Shown here: one piece after another, positions 8,306 to 16,667 of the stretch
Numbering within the stretch: the stretch's first letter is position 1
Layout: each line of letters starts with the position of its first letter
Assembly: GCA_017307955.1 (NCBI GenBank)
Contig: JAFKFV010000011.1
Coordinates: 62,001-126,000, forward strand
Origin: Allobosea sp.
Lineage (GTDB): Bacteria > Pseudomonadota > Alphaproteobacteria > Rhizobiales > Kaistiaceae
DNA: 64,000 nucleotides
Direction: 5' to 3'
The notes under the pieces: model-generated
Database searches by the model: none
Told to the model about the DNA's origin: nothing
The model's input: only the letters and a program-made list of their open reading frames with translations
Program-made: the position numbers and the translations under genes

Positions 8306-9586
8306 TCAGAGAAGGTCGTCCTCGACCGGGTGCTTCTGCTGTGTGATCAGGCGCGCGCCGCGCTGGTTGCGGAGATATATCCACAGCCAGCTAAGCGCGA
8401 CCATGACGCGGTTGCGCACGCCGATCAGGAAATAGACATGCGCGATGCCCCAGATCCACCAGGCGAGCGCGCCCTTCAGCGTGATCCAGCCGAAATCGGC
8501 CACCGCCAGCCGCTTGCCGATCGTGGCCAGGCTGCCGTCATGATGGTAGCGGAAGGGCGGCGGCGCCGCGCGGCCCTTGAGGCGGGCGCGGATGACGGAG
8601 GCGACATAGCGGCCCTGCTGCTTGGCCGCCGGCGCAATGCCGGGAACGGGCGAGCCGTCGGGCGCCGCGATCGTCACCGTATCGCCGATCGCGAAGATAT
8701 TCCCATGGCCGGGCACGGTGAGATCCGGCTCGACGCGCACCCGGCCGGCCTTGTCGGCCGGTGCGTCGAGCCATGACGCGGCGGGCGAGGCCTGCACGCC
8801 GGCGGCCCAGATGACGTTGCCCGCCGTCAGCCGCTTGCCGCCATAGACGACGCCGTCGGAGTCGCATTCGCTCACCGCCTTGCCCAGCATGACCTCGACG
8901 CCGAGCTTTTCGAGCGCCCTCCGCGCATAGTCGGAAAGCGGCGGTCGGAATGCCGGCAGAAGGCGTGGCCCGGCCTCGATGAGGACGATCCGCGTCTCCG
9001 TCGTATCGATATGGCGGAAGTCGTGTTTCAGCGTGTCGCGCGCCAGTTCGGCCACCGCGCCGGCGAGTTCGACGCCGGTCGGACCGCCGCCGACGATGAC
9101 GAAGGTGAGCAGCGCCCGCTGGCGGTTGGGGTCCGGCTCCGCCTCGGCGCGCTCGAAGGCGGTGAGGATACGGCGGCGGAGCGTGGTCGCGTCCTCGAGC
9201 GTCTTCAGCGCCGGCGCATAGGGCTCCCATTCGTCATGGCCGAAATAGGAATGCCGTGCTCCGGTCGCGACGACGAGGATGTCATAGGGCACCGGCTCGC
9301 AATCCTCGGCGATCACGCAGCGCCGCGCCGTGTCGATGCCGGTCACCCGGCCCATCAGCACCGTGACCTCCGGCCGCCGGCGGAAGAGGAAGCGGATCGG
9401 CCAGGCGATGTCGGATGTGGTGAGCGAGGCGGTCGCGACCTGGTAGAGCAGGGGCTGGAAAAGGTGGTGGTTGCGCGTGTCGATGAGCGTGATGTCGACC
9501 CCCTGCTGGGGCAGAGACCGCACCACTTCGAGCCCACCGAAGCCGCCGCCGATCACGGCGATACGCGTTCGTCCTTCTACCGCCAT
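8306..9586 (-). CDS. ndh: Type II NADH dehydrogenase (NDH-2 family)
   Basis: A 426-aa FAD-dependent, membrane-associated oxidoreductase that passes electrons from NADH to quinone without pumping protons. It has an FAD-binding VIGGGFGGLEVVRSL near the N-terminus, RNHHLFQPLLYQVATASL (quinone/FAD contact region), the NADH-binding GGGPTGVELAGA, and GNIFAIGDTVTI. The C-terminal hydrophobic helix (YFLIGVRNRVMVALSWLWIY) is the usual membrane anchor. The start at 9586 follows ACGGGAG; the frame is open further upstream but lacks homologous sequence. It diverges from the polyamine-type ABC operon. Confidence 0.9.
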   Translation of the reverse strand: MAVEGRTRIAVIGGGFGGLEVVRSLPQQGVDITLIDTRNHHLFQPLLYQVATASLTTSDIAWPIRFLFRRRPEVTVLMGRVTGIDTARRCVIAEDCEPVPYDILVVATGARHSYFGHDEWEPYAPALKTLEDATTLRRRILTAFERAEAEPDPNRQRALLTFVIVGGGPTGVELAGAVAELARDTLKHDFRHIDTTETRIVLIEAGPRLLPAFRPPLSDYARRALEKLGVEVMLGKAVSECDSDGVVYGGKRLTAGNVIWAAGVQASPAASWLDAPADKAGRVRVEPDLTVPGHGNIFAIGDTVTIAAPDGSPVPGIAPAAKQQGRYVASVIRARLKGRAAPPPFRYHHDGSLATIGKRLAVADFGWITLKGALAWWIWGIAHVYFLIGVRNRVMVALSWLWIYLRNQRGARLITQQKHPVEDDLL

Positions 9587-9663
9587 CTGGCTCCCGTCCT
9601 TCGTCCGTGCCGCGCCGCCGGCGGCAGCATCGCATGACCGCGAGAACATTGTCCGCAATCGCA

Positions 9664-9691
9664 TGTTCCGCGAAACCGGATTTGCGGAACA
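9664..9691. promoter_or_regulatory. Inverted repeat, candidate operator of the ABC operon
   Basis: TGTTCCGC (9664-9671) and GCGGAACA (9684-9691) form a perfect 8-bp inverted repeat with a 12-base spacer, in the gap between divergent ndh and the ABC ATPase gene. A smaller palindrome, ATTG-TCCG-CAAT, lies just upstream (9648-9659). The arrangement resembles an operator for a dimeric repressor. No regulator gene lies next to it. Confidence 0.35.
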
Positions 9692-9779
9692 ATCATCCTC
9701 GCGGCGCGGCGATCTCTGCCTTATTGAGAATGGTATCCCCGCATGGACGGCGCCGCCGTCCCAAAGAGCCGCCGCCGCC

Positions 9780-10898
9780 GTGTCTCCCGCAGCCAACCCC
9801 GCCGTCGCCCTCGACGCCGTGAGCAAGAGCTATGACGGCCGGCTCGTCGTCTCGGATGTCTCCCTCTCCGTCGCGCGCGGCGATTTCCTCGCCATTCTCG
9901 GGCCGTCCGGCAGCGGCAAGACGACGGTGATGCGGCTCATCGGCGGCTTCGAGACACCGGATGCCGGGCGCATCCTCATCGACGGCGAGGACGTGACCGA
10001 GCTGCCGCCCGAGCGGCGGCGGGTCAACACGGTGTTCCAGAGCTATGCGCTGTTCCCGCATCTCTCGGTGCTCGACAATGTCGCCTATGGCCCGCGCATG
10101 CAGGGCCTCTCGCGCGCCGAGCGGCGGAAGAAGGCGGGCGCGATGCTCGATCTCGTGCGTCTCACCGATGCCGCGGCGCTGAAGCCGCATCAGCTTTCAG
10201 GCGGCATGCAGCAGCGCGTGGCGCTGGCGCGCGCGCTCGCCGCCGATCCGGCCGTGTTGCTGCTCGACGAGCCGCTGGCCGCGCTCGACCGCAAGCTGCG
10301 CGACGAGATGCAGCGCGAGCTCCGCCGCGTGCAAAGCGAACTCGGCGCCACCTTCATCTATGTGACGCATGATCAGGAGGAGGCCTTCGGCATGGCCGAC
10401 CGCCTCGCCGTCATGCGTGAAGGCCGCTTCGTGCAGGAGGGGGCCCCGGCCGAGATCTATGACCGGCCGGCCGATGCCTGGGTGGCGCTCTTCGTCGGCA
10501 GCGCAAACACGGTACCGGCGCGCTTCGTTCAGCGAGGCTCCCCCTCGGAGTTCCGATCCGATCATGGACCGATCGCCGCCGGCTTCGCCGATCCGGCGCT
10601 GGCGGTGGGCGACGCGGCGCTCGTCGTCGTCAGGCCGGAGGCGACGCGCTTCCTGGCGGCCAATCACGGTGCCGCGACGACCAACCGCATCGCGGCGCGC
10701 CTCGTTGACAGCGTCGCCATCGGCCCGTCGCTGCGCCTTCGCGCCGTCACCGATGGCGGCGGCGCGTTCGAATCGATCATCGCGCGCTCCGCCGTCGCGA
10801 CGCCGGCCCTCGTGCCGGGCGATGCCGTTGTCGTGACCTTCGATGCCGAAGCTGCCCGTGCCTACCCGGAACCAGACGTGAAAGGATTGAGAGGATGA
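9780..10898 (+). CDS. ABC transporter ATPase, PotA-like
   Basis: A 372-aa ATPase of the spermidine/putrescine-type importer class. Walker A is GPSGSGKTT (41-49), the signature is LSGGMQQRVALARAL (from 139), Walker B ends in the LLDEP motif with D163 and E164, and THDQEEA carries the H-loop. The C-terminal region past residue 240 is the TOBE-like regulatory domain. The GTG at 9780 is the first plausible start; the frame upstream is open but has no homologous sequence. The stop overlaps the next gene by 4 bases, so ATPase and binding protein are translationally coupled. Confidence 0.88.
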   Translation: MSPAANPAVALDAVSKSYDGRLVVSDVSLSVARGDFLAILGPSGSGKTTVMRLIGGFETPDAGRILIDGEDVTELPPERRRVNTVFQSYALFPHLSVLDNVAYGPRMQGLSRAERRKKAGAMLDLVRLTDAAALKPHQLSGGMQQRVALARALAADPAVLLLDEPLAALDRKLRDEMQRELRRVQSELGATFIYVTHDQEEAFGMADRLAVMREGRFVQEGAPAEIYDRPADAWVALFVGSANTVPARFVQRGSPSEFRSDHGPIAAGFADPALAVGDAALVVVRPEATRFLAANHGAATTNRIAARLVDSVAIGPSLRLRAVTDGGGAFESIIARSAVATPALVPGDAVVVTFDAEAARAYPEPDVKGLRG

Positions 10899-12001
10899 CA
10901 GTCGATCTGAGGCTTCGCGGCCGTCCGAGCCGCCGCTCCGTTCTTGCCATGCTCGGCGCGGCGCCTGCAGGGCTCGCGCTCGCCTCCGCCCTGCCGGGCG
11001 GAAGCGCCCGCGCCGCCGGCGGCGAGCTCAACATCTATTCCTGGCCGGACTATTTCTCGACCGCCAATCTCGAGGGCTATGCGAAGAAGTCCGGCGTCAC
11101 GCCGAACATCGCCACCTATGATTCCAACGAGACGATGTTCGCGAAGCTGAACAGCCCGGCCGGCGCCGGCTTCGACATCGTCATCCCCTCGTCGAGCTGG
11201 ATCCGGCAGCTGGCCGAAAAGGGCCTCCTTCAGGAGCTCGATCATTCGAAGCTCAACCTCGCCTCGCTCGACCAGGACCTGCTAAACCGCGACTACGACC
11301 CCGGCAACAAATATTCGATCCCGAAGGACTGGGGCCTGCTCGGCGTCGTCTATGATCCGGAAGCAGTCGGCGGCGAGATCGTCACCTGGGACGATTTCTT
11401 CAAGGCCTTCGACAAGCCCGGCGTCACCGGCAAGATCCGCCTCTCCGACACCGGCTGGGAAACAATCGGCCCGCAGCTCTGGCTGGAGGGCAAGGACTGG
11501 AACACGGCGACCAATGACGAGATCCGCGCCGCCGGCGAGAAGGTCAAGGCGCTGGCGAAGCATGTGAAGTCCTTCTCCGGTCTCGACCCGAATTCGGTCG
11601 CCAATGGCGCGATCACGCTTGCGCAGACCAATAACGGCACGGCGCGCGCCATCATCGGGCTCAATCCGAAGCTGAAATGGGTGGTGCCGGGTCCGTTCAG
11701 CGAGCTCTGGGTCGACAATTACGCGATCCCGAAGGACGCGCCGAACCTCGATCAGGCCTATGACTTCCTCGCCTATCAGCTGCAGCCGGAGGTCCAGCTC
11801 GCCGAGACGCAATATGTCGGCTTCCCGGCGGCGCTCGCCGGCCTCAAGGAGAAGCTCCCCGCCGACACCAAGAATGTCGACCTGATCTTCGGCGGCAAGG
11901 ATCTCGACTTCAAGAAGCTGACCTCCTTCGTCGTCAATCCGGAGACGATCGGCACCTATCTGCAGGTGCAGACCGAGATCCAGGCGGCGGCCGGCGGCTG
12001 A
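10895..12001 (+). CDS. Polyamine-type ABC substrate-binding protein
   Basis: A 368-aa periplasmic binding protein of the PotD/PotF family. It starts with a Tat-like leader, SRRSVLAML, then a hydrophobic stretch ending at ARA (about residue 40). The mature protein begins GELNIYSWPDYFS, the hallmark of polyamine-type binding proteins, and continues with GFDIVIPSSSW and YSIPKDWGLLGVVYD. Substrate could be a polyamine, an opine-like amine or another cationic compound; the neighbouring aminotransferase and hydrolases argue that the ligand is catabolised. Confidence 0.87.
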   Translation: MTVDLRLRGRPSRRSVLAMLGAAPAGLALASALPGGSARAAGGELNIYSWPDYFSTANLEGYAKKSGVTPNIATYDSNETMFAKLNSPAGAGFDIVIPSSSWIRQLAEKGLLQELDHSKLNLASLDQDLLNRDYDPGNKYSIPKDWGLLGVVYDPEAVGGEIVTWDDFFKAFDKPGVTGKIRLSDTGWETIGPQLWLEGKDWNTATNDEIRAAGEKVKALAKHVKSFSGLDPNSVANGAITLAQTNNGTARAIIGLNPKLKWVVPGPFSELWVDNYAIPKDAPNLDQAYDFLAYQLQPEVQLAETQYVGFPAALAGLKEKLPADTKNVDLIFGGKDLDFKKLTSFVVNPETIGTYLQVQTEIQAAAGG

Positions 12002-12003
12002 GC

Positions 12004-12906
12004 GTGGCGGGGCCGGCACCAGAACGCCTGAAATCGCCCGGCGGCCGCGCCGCCGGGGGGCTGCCGGCATCGGCCGCCGATCACGCGCTGGCGGCGGTGC
12101 CGACGCTCTGGCTCGCGGTGTTCTTCCTGGCGCCGCTCGGCTTCACGGTGGTCTTCTCCTTCGGCCGCTCGACCTTCGGCGGCGTCGAACTGGCCTTCAC
12201 GCTCGACAATTACCGGACGGCGCTGTCCGGCTTCTATGGCGCCACCTTCCTGCGCACGGTGATCTTCGCGGTGACGGCATCGGCCCTCTGCCTCGCCGCC
12301 GCCTATCCGGTCGCCTATTTCATCGCGCGGCATACGGCGAAGCGGCGGCTCCTCGCCGTGCTGCTGATCCTCATCCCCTATTTCTCCAGCTTCCTCATCC
12401 GCGTGATGGCGCTGCACATGCTGATGTCGCGCGGCGGCGCCACGGAGATCGTGCTCAACGCGCTGCATCTGCATGATGGACCGCTCGATCTCCTCGATAC
12501 GCAGACGGCCGTCTTCATCGGCATGGTCTATGCCTATCTGCCGATCGCCATCGTGCCGCTCTTCGTGGTGCTCGACCGCATCCCGCGGCCGCTGATCGAG
12601 GCGAGCCGCGATCTCGGCGCCTCGCGTCTGTCGACCTTCCTCCATGTGACGCTGCCGCTCTCGCGCCCGGGCATCGCCACGGCGGTGCTGCTCACGGCCG
12701 TGCCTATGCTGGGCGAGATGGTCATCCCGAAGCTCCTCGGCGGCAGCCGCGGCGTGCTGATGGGGCAGGCGATCTCCTCGCAATATCTGCAGTCGCAGAA
12801 CTATCCGCTCGGCTCGGCCATGGCGGTGCTGGTGCTGCTCGCGGTGGCCGTCATGGTCGTCGCGCTCGCCCGCCTCACCAAGGGCTTTGACGAGGTGGGC
12901 GCATGA
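12004..12906 (+). CDS. ABC transporter permease, PotB-like
   Basis: A 300-aa inner-membrane permease with about six helices. The conserved cytoplasmic loop that docks on the ATPase (EAA motif) is seen as LIEASRDLGASRLSTFLHVT. It starts with GTG 3 bp after the binding protein's stop. Typical PotB length and order (ATPase, binding protein, B, C). Confidence 0.87.
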   Translation: MAGPAPERLKSPGGRAAGGLPASAADHALAAVPTLWLAVFFLAPLGFTVVFSFGRSTFGGVELAFTLDNYRTALSGFYGATFLRTVIFAVTASALCLAAAYPVAYFIARHTAKRRLLAVLLILIPYFSSFLIRVMALHMLMSRGGATEIVLNALHLHDGPLDLLDTQTAVFIGMVYAYLPIAIVPLFVVLDRIPRPLIEASRDLGASRLSTFLHVTLPLSRPGIATAVLLTAVPMLGEMVIPKLLGGSRGVLMGQAISSQYLQSQNYPLGSAMAVLVLLAVAVMVVALARLTKGFDEVGA

Positions 12907-13730
12907 GTACCGCGCTGCGCCGGCGGCTGCCCGAGACGGCGCTCGCCGCCTGGTATGTCTTGGCGGTGATCTTCCTGTTCGCGCCGATCCTGGCGGCGCT
13001 CGTCTATTCCTTCAATACCGGCGTCGTGAACAAGCAGACCGCGACCTGGACCGGCTTCACGCTGGACTGGTTTCCGGCCGCCTGGAACGACCGCTCGCTT
13101 CGCCGCGCCGTCGGGCAGAGCTTCATCGTCGCCTTCTGGACGGCGCTCGTCTCGGTCGGCGTCGGCGGCGCGCTCGGCTATGCCATGGTGCGCCATCCGG
13201 CGCGCGGCGTGCGGCGGCTGCTCGCCGGCGTCACCTATGTGCTGCTGATCGTGCCGGAATCGGTCATCGGCGTCTCGCTGCTGCTCTTCTATGCCGTGAC
13301 GCGCATCCCGCTGTCGACCGCGACCCTGGTCGCCGGCATCACGCCGCTGACCATCGCCGTCGTCGCGCTCATCATCCGCGCCCGCGTGCTGACGCTCGAC
13401 CGGCGGGTCGAGGAAGCGGCCGCCGATCTCGGCTCGTCGCGCTGGCAGACGCTGCGCCTCGTCATCCTGCCGCAGGTCGCCCCCGCGCTCGCGGCCGGCG
13501 CGGTGATGGCCTACACCTTCGCTTTCGACAATCTCGTCGTCTCGGCCTTCCTGACGACGCCGCGCGTCAACACGCTGCCGGTCTATCTCTATGGCAGCCT
13601 GCAATACGGTCCCTCGCCGGCGGTCTATGCCGCGGCCTCGGTCGTCTTCGTCTTCACGCTCCTGATGCTCGGCATTGCCGGGCTGATTTATCGCTCCAGC
13701 CGGCGCTCCCCCCGCGCCGGGCTCCGGTGA
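12903..13730 (+). CDS. ABC transporter permease, PotC-like
   Basis: A 275-aa inner-membrane permease, the second half of the transporter channel. EAA loop: VEEAAADLGSSRWQTLRLVI. Its ATG overlaps the preceding stop by 4 bases (ATGA), indicating translational coupling. The C-terminus (GLIYRSSRRSPRAG) is basic and cytoplasmic. Confidence 0.87.
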   Translation: MSTALRRRLPETALAAWYVLAVIFLFAPILAALVYSFNTGVVNKQTATWTGFTLDWFPAAWNDRSLRRAVGQSFIVAFWTALVSVGVGGALGYAMVRHPARGVRRLLAGVTYVLLIVPESVIGVSLLLFYAVTRIPLSTATLVAGITPLTIAVVALIIRARVLTLDRRVEEAAADLGSSRWQTLRLVILPQVAPALAAGAVMAYTFAFDNLVVSAFLTTPRVNTLPVYLYGSLQYGPSPAVYAAASVVFVFTLLMLGIAGLIYRSSRRSPRAGLR

Positions 13731-13740
13731 GGAAATCCCC

Positions 13741-14859
13741 GTGACCACGCGCCCGCCCATCCCCGACCCGTTCGATCCGCTGCTCGACATCCCGCCGCTC
13801 GGCGCCAGCGCCTATGCGCCGCTCGCCGACCGGCTGCAGCGACTGTTCGACACGAGATCCGATATCCTCTTCGTCCAGGCCGAGGCGCTGCTGGCGCTGG
13901 AGGCGGCGGCGGCGAGCCTCGCGCGGCCCGGCCTCGTGGCGGTCAATGTCGTCACGAGCCCCTATGGCGGCTATTTCGGCGCCTGGCTGCGGCGGGGCGG
14001 CGCTTCCGTCACCGATGTCGTGGCGGAGCCGGGCCAGCCGGCCGAGGCGGCGGCGGTCGCGGCGGCGATCGCCGGCCTCGAAAACGTCGATCTCGTCGCC
14101 ATCGTTCACGCCGAGGCGGCGAACGGGGCGCTCAACCCGCTGGACGAGGTCGCGGCACTCGCCCGCGCGGCCGGCGCCCTGCTCGTGGTCGACGCGGTGG
14201 CCTCGGCCGGCGGCCATCCGCTCGATATCGACGCGGTCGGCATCGATCTCTGCGTGCTCGGGCCGCAGAAGGCGCTGGGCGGGCCGACCGGCCTTTCCAT
14301 GGTCGCCGTCAGTCGGCGCGCCTTCGCAGCCATGGCGGCGGCGTCGAGGCCGGCTCCGTCGCTGCTCTCGCTGCTCGATATCAAGGAGGCCTGGCTCGAT
14401 CGCGGCCGCGGCGCGCTGCCCGGCACGCCGCCGCCGCTCGAATTCCGCGCGCTCGAAGCGGCGTTGGACCGTCTGGAGGCGGAGGGCCTCGCGGCACGCA
14501 TCGCCCGTCACCAGAAGGCGGCGCGCGCCAGCCGGGCCGGTCTCCGCGCCCTCGGCATCACGCCCTGGATCGTGGACGACGCCCGCGCCTCGGCCCTCGT
14601 CACCGCGGCGCCGGTTCCTGAGGGCATCACGGCCGACGATCTCATCGCCGCCGCCGCGCGGTTCGGCGTCGCGCTCGGTCGCGGCTTCGGCACGATCGAG
14701 GACCGGCTGGTGCGCTTCGATCATACCGGCATCCGCGCCGCCTTCCCGCCGGTGCTGGGCAACGTCGTCGCTTATGGCGCGGCGCTCCAGGCGCTCGGCC
14801 GCGATGCCGATATCGGCGCCGCCGCGGCGGCGGTCACGGCCGTCTGGCAGGAGGACTGA
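13741..14859 (+). CDS. Class V PLP-dependent aminotransferase
   Basis: A 372-aa aminotransferase of the alanine-glyoxylate / serine-pyruvate fold. The PLP lysine is K177 in LGPQKALGGPTGLS; the upstream aspartate that holds the pyridine nitrogen is in LLVVDAVASAGG. It starts with GTG 10 bp after the permease gene and ends 4 bp before the M24 gene, so it belongs to the importer operon. The likely job is removal of an amino group from the imported compound or its product. The exact donor and acceptor cannot be predicted. Confidence 0.82.
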   Translation: MTTRPPIPDPFDPLLDIPPLGASAYAPLADRLQRLFDTRSDILFVQAEALLALEAAAASLARPGLVAVNVVTSPYGGYFGAWLRRGGASVTDVVAEPGQPAEAAAVAAAIAGLENVDLVAIVHAEAANGALNPLDEVAALARAAGALLVVDAVASAGGHPLDIDAVGIDLCVLGPQKALGGPTGLSMVAVSRRAFAAMAAASRPAPSLLSLLDIKEAWLDRGRGALPGTPPPLEFRALEAALDRLEAEGLAARIARHQKAARASRAGLRALGITPWIVDDARASALVTAAPVPEGITADDLIAAAARFGVALGRGFGTIEDRLVRFDHTGIRAAFPPVLGNVVAYGAALQALGRDADIGAAAAAVTAVWQED

Positions 14860-14863
14860 CGCG

Positions 14864-16042
14864 ATGTTCCAGCTCGCCGAAGCGCAGCGCTTCATGGCCG
14901 CCGAGGGCATCGACGCCTGGCTGCTGCACGACTATCGCGGCTCGAATCTCTTCCTCTGGCAGGTGCTCGGCGTCTCGCGCGCGCCGACGCGGCGAGCGAT
15001 GCTGGTGGTGCCGCTCGTCGGCGCGCCGGTGCTGCTCATCCACACCGTCGACCAGTTCTTCTTCCACGATGTCACGATCGAGAAGCGCATCTATCGCGGC
15101 TGGGAGGAGATGCGGGTTCTGCTGCGCGGCCTGCTCGGCAATGCGCGGCGAATCGCGGCCGAATATTCCGAGGACGGCGCGGTGCCCAACGCCGCCTTCG
15201 TGGATGCCGGCACGATCGAGCTGCTCCGAAGCTGGGGCTATGCCGTCGTCACCTCGGCCGATCTTTTCCAGGTCTCGGCCGCCGCCTGGGACGATCATGC
15301 GATCGCGAGCCACAAGGAGGCTTGCGCACTCGTCGCCGGCATCAAGGATGCCGCCTTCGACCGGGTGCGCAGCGCCGTCCGCGCCGGCCGCAGCATCAGC
15401 GAATACGCGCTGCAGCGCTTCATCGTCTCGGAGTTCGAGCGGCTCGGGCTGGAGACGGAGGGCCAGCCCGTTGTGCAGGCCAATGCGCATTCGGGCATCG
15501 TCAGCTATGAGCCGAAGCCGGAGGGATCAGCGCCGATCGGCGCCGGCGACTGGCTGCTGATCGATTTCTGGGCGCGCCGCCCGGGCGAGCGCAATGTCTA
15601 TGCCGACATCGCCTGGGGCGGCTATGCGGGCCCCGCGGTGCCGCAGAGGCTGCAGGAGGTGTTCGACCTCGTGCGACGCGCCCGCGACGCGGCGCTCGAC
15701 GCGATCCGCACAGCCTGGGAGCGCGGCGAGACGCTGATGGGCTACGAGGTCGACGACATCGCCCGCGGCATCATCGCGGCGGCGGGCTATCGCGACGCCT
15801 TCCACCACCGCACGGGCCACAGCATGGGGCCGGGCAAGCGGTTGCACGCGCTCGGCGTCAATCTCGACAATCTGGAGACGCATGACACGCGCCGCATCCT
15901 GCCGCGCACCGGCTTTTCGATCGAGCCGGGCGTCTATCTGCCGGAATTCGGGGTGCGGCTGGAGATCAATGTCTTCCTGCATCCGGAGGACGGACCGACC
16001 GTCACGACCCCGATCCAGGATCAAATCGTCGATCTTTCTTAA
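14864..16042 (+). CDS. M24 family metallohydrolase (Xaa-Pro peptidase / creatinase fold)
   Basis: A 392-aa protein of the pita-bread fold. The C-terminal catalytic domain keeps all five metal ligands: D234 (LLIDFWA), D248 (YADIAWG), H319 (TGHSMGPG), E354 (SIEPGVY) and E367 (RLEINVF). The N-terminal 150 residues form the creatinase-like accessory domain. Members include aminopeptidase P, creatinase and ectoine hydrolase (DoeA); an amide or C-N bond hydrolase is therefore likely, and the operon partners favour a small-molecule substrate over peptides. The ATG at 14864 lies 4 bp after the aminotransferase stop. Confidence 0.84.
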   Translation: MFQLAEAQRFMAAEGIDAWLLHDYRGSNLFLWQVLGVSRAPTRRAMLVVPLVGAPVLLIHTVDQFFFHDVTIEKRIYRGWEEMRVLLRGLLGNARRIAAEYSEDGAVPNAAFVDAGTIELLRSWGYAVVTSADLFQVSAAAWDDHAIASHKEACALVAGIKDAAFDRVRSAVRAGRSISEYALQRFIVSEFERLGLETEGQPVVQANAHSGIVSYEPKPEGSAPIGAGDWLLIDFWARRPGERNVYADIAWGGYAGPAVPQRLQEVFDLVRRARDAALDAIRTAWERGETLMGYEVDDIARGIIAAAGYRDAFHHRTGHSMGPGKRLHALGVNLDNLETHDTRRILPRTGFSIEPGVYLPEFGVRLEINVFLHPEDGPTVTTPIQDQIVDLS

Positions 16043-16049
16043 TATTCCC

Positions 16050-16068
16050 TTCACCATGGCGTGGTGAA
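16050..16068. repeat. Perfect 7-bp inverted repeat after the M24 gene
   Basis: TTCACCA (16050-16056), 5-base loop, TGGTGAA (16062-16068). It lies 8 bp after the M24 stop and before the next small gene. No T-run follows, so it is either a weak transcript end, an mRNA 3' stabiliser or a protein-binding site. Confidence 0.35.
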
Positions 16069-16103
16069 TCTGGTCCGTGGTCGAGAAGGCACGGACGCAT
16101 CCC

Positions 16104-16298
16104 ATGCTGCGGAAGATCTATCTCACATCGGCGCTCGAACAATTGATGGCGCTCGGCGCCGTGCAGCGCCCCTCGCGCGCCCATTCGGTACTGCGGGTCG
16201 TGATCAGCGACGGCGCGGCGGCGCTCTCCGACGCCGACCGCCGCTTCTACGATCTCGAACTGGTGCCGCTCATCGAGCGCACGACCGCGGCCTACTGA
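16104..16298 (+). CDS. Small hypothetical protein
   Basis: A 64-aa protein starting MLRKIYLTSALEQLMALGAV. A GTG at 16077 would add nine residues; ATG at 16104 is preferred because the sequence becomes protein-like there. No signal, membrane segment or known domain is recognised; the middle (HSVLRVVISDG) could be a short beta-strand. It overlaps the 3' end of the convergent coiled-coil gene by 7 bases. Confidence 0.55.
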   Translation: MLRKIYLTSALEQLMALGAVQRPSRAHSVLRVVISDGAAALSDADRRFYDLELVPLIERTTAAY

Positions 16299-16504
16299 CC
16301 CTTTTCGAGCCGGTCGCGCTTTTCGGTCAGGCGCTTCAGCTGCGCTTCCTGCTCGGCGATCCGGCGCGAGGAGAGATCGTCGTCTGCGGCGCCGGAATAG
16401 GCGGCGGCCTGCTCGGTCAGCTCGATGATGTTGGCGCGGACATCGGCGATCTCGCGCTCGAGCGCCGCGATATCGTCCGCGTTCGGGTTCGTCGTCTTCG
16501 CCAC
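16292..16504 (-). CDS. Small coiled-coil hypothetical protein
   Basis: About 70 aa, mostly charged heptads (AALEREIADVRANIIELTEQ, then EAQLKRLTEKRDRLEKGQ), predicted as a coiled coil. The GTG at 16504 is preceded by GGAGG with good spacing; an ATG at 16519 is the alternative and would place that GGAGG inside the gene. No membrane helix, so it is not a typical ElaB/YqjD ribosome anchor. Function unknown. Confidence 0.55.
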   Translation of the reverse strand: MAKTTNPNADDIAALEREIADVRANIIELTEQAAAYSGAADDDLSSRRIAEQEAQLKRLTEKRDRLEKGQ

Positions 16505-16667
16505 CTTGTAGTCCTCCATGCTTGTGTTGCCGCGAAGAGAGCACGGCGGGGCCGGCGCGTCCATCATACGGATGTCGGTGTGAAATTCGGGCAGGCCGCG
16601 AAAGTTTGCGGCATCCGGATCGGCCGGGAATCCGGCTAGTCTGCCGCGTCCCGAAGCGGAGCCGCCA

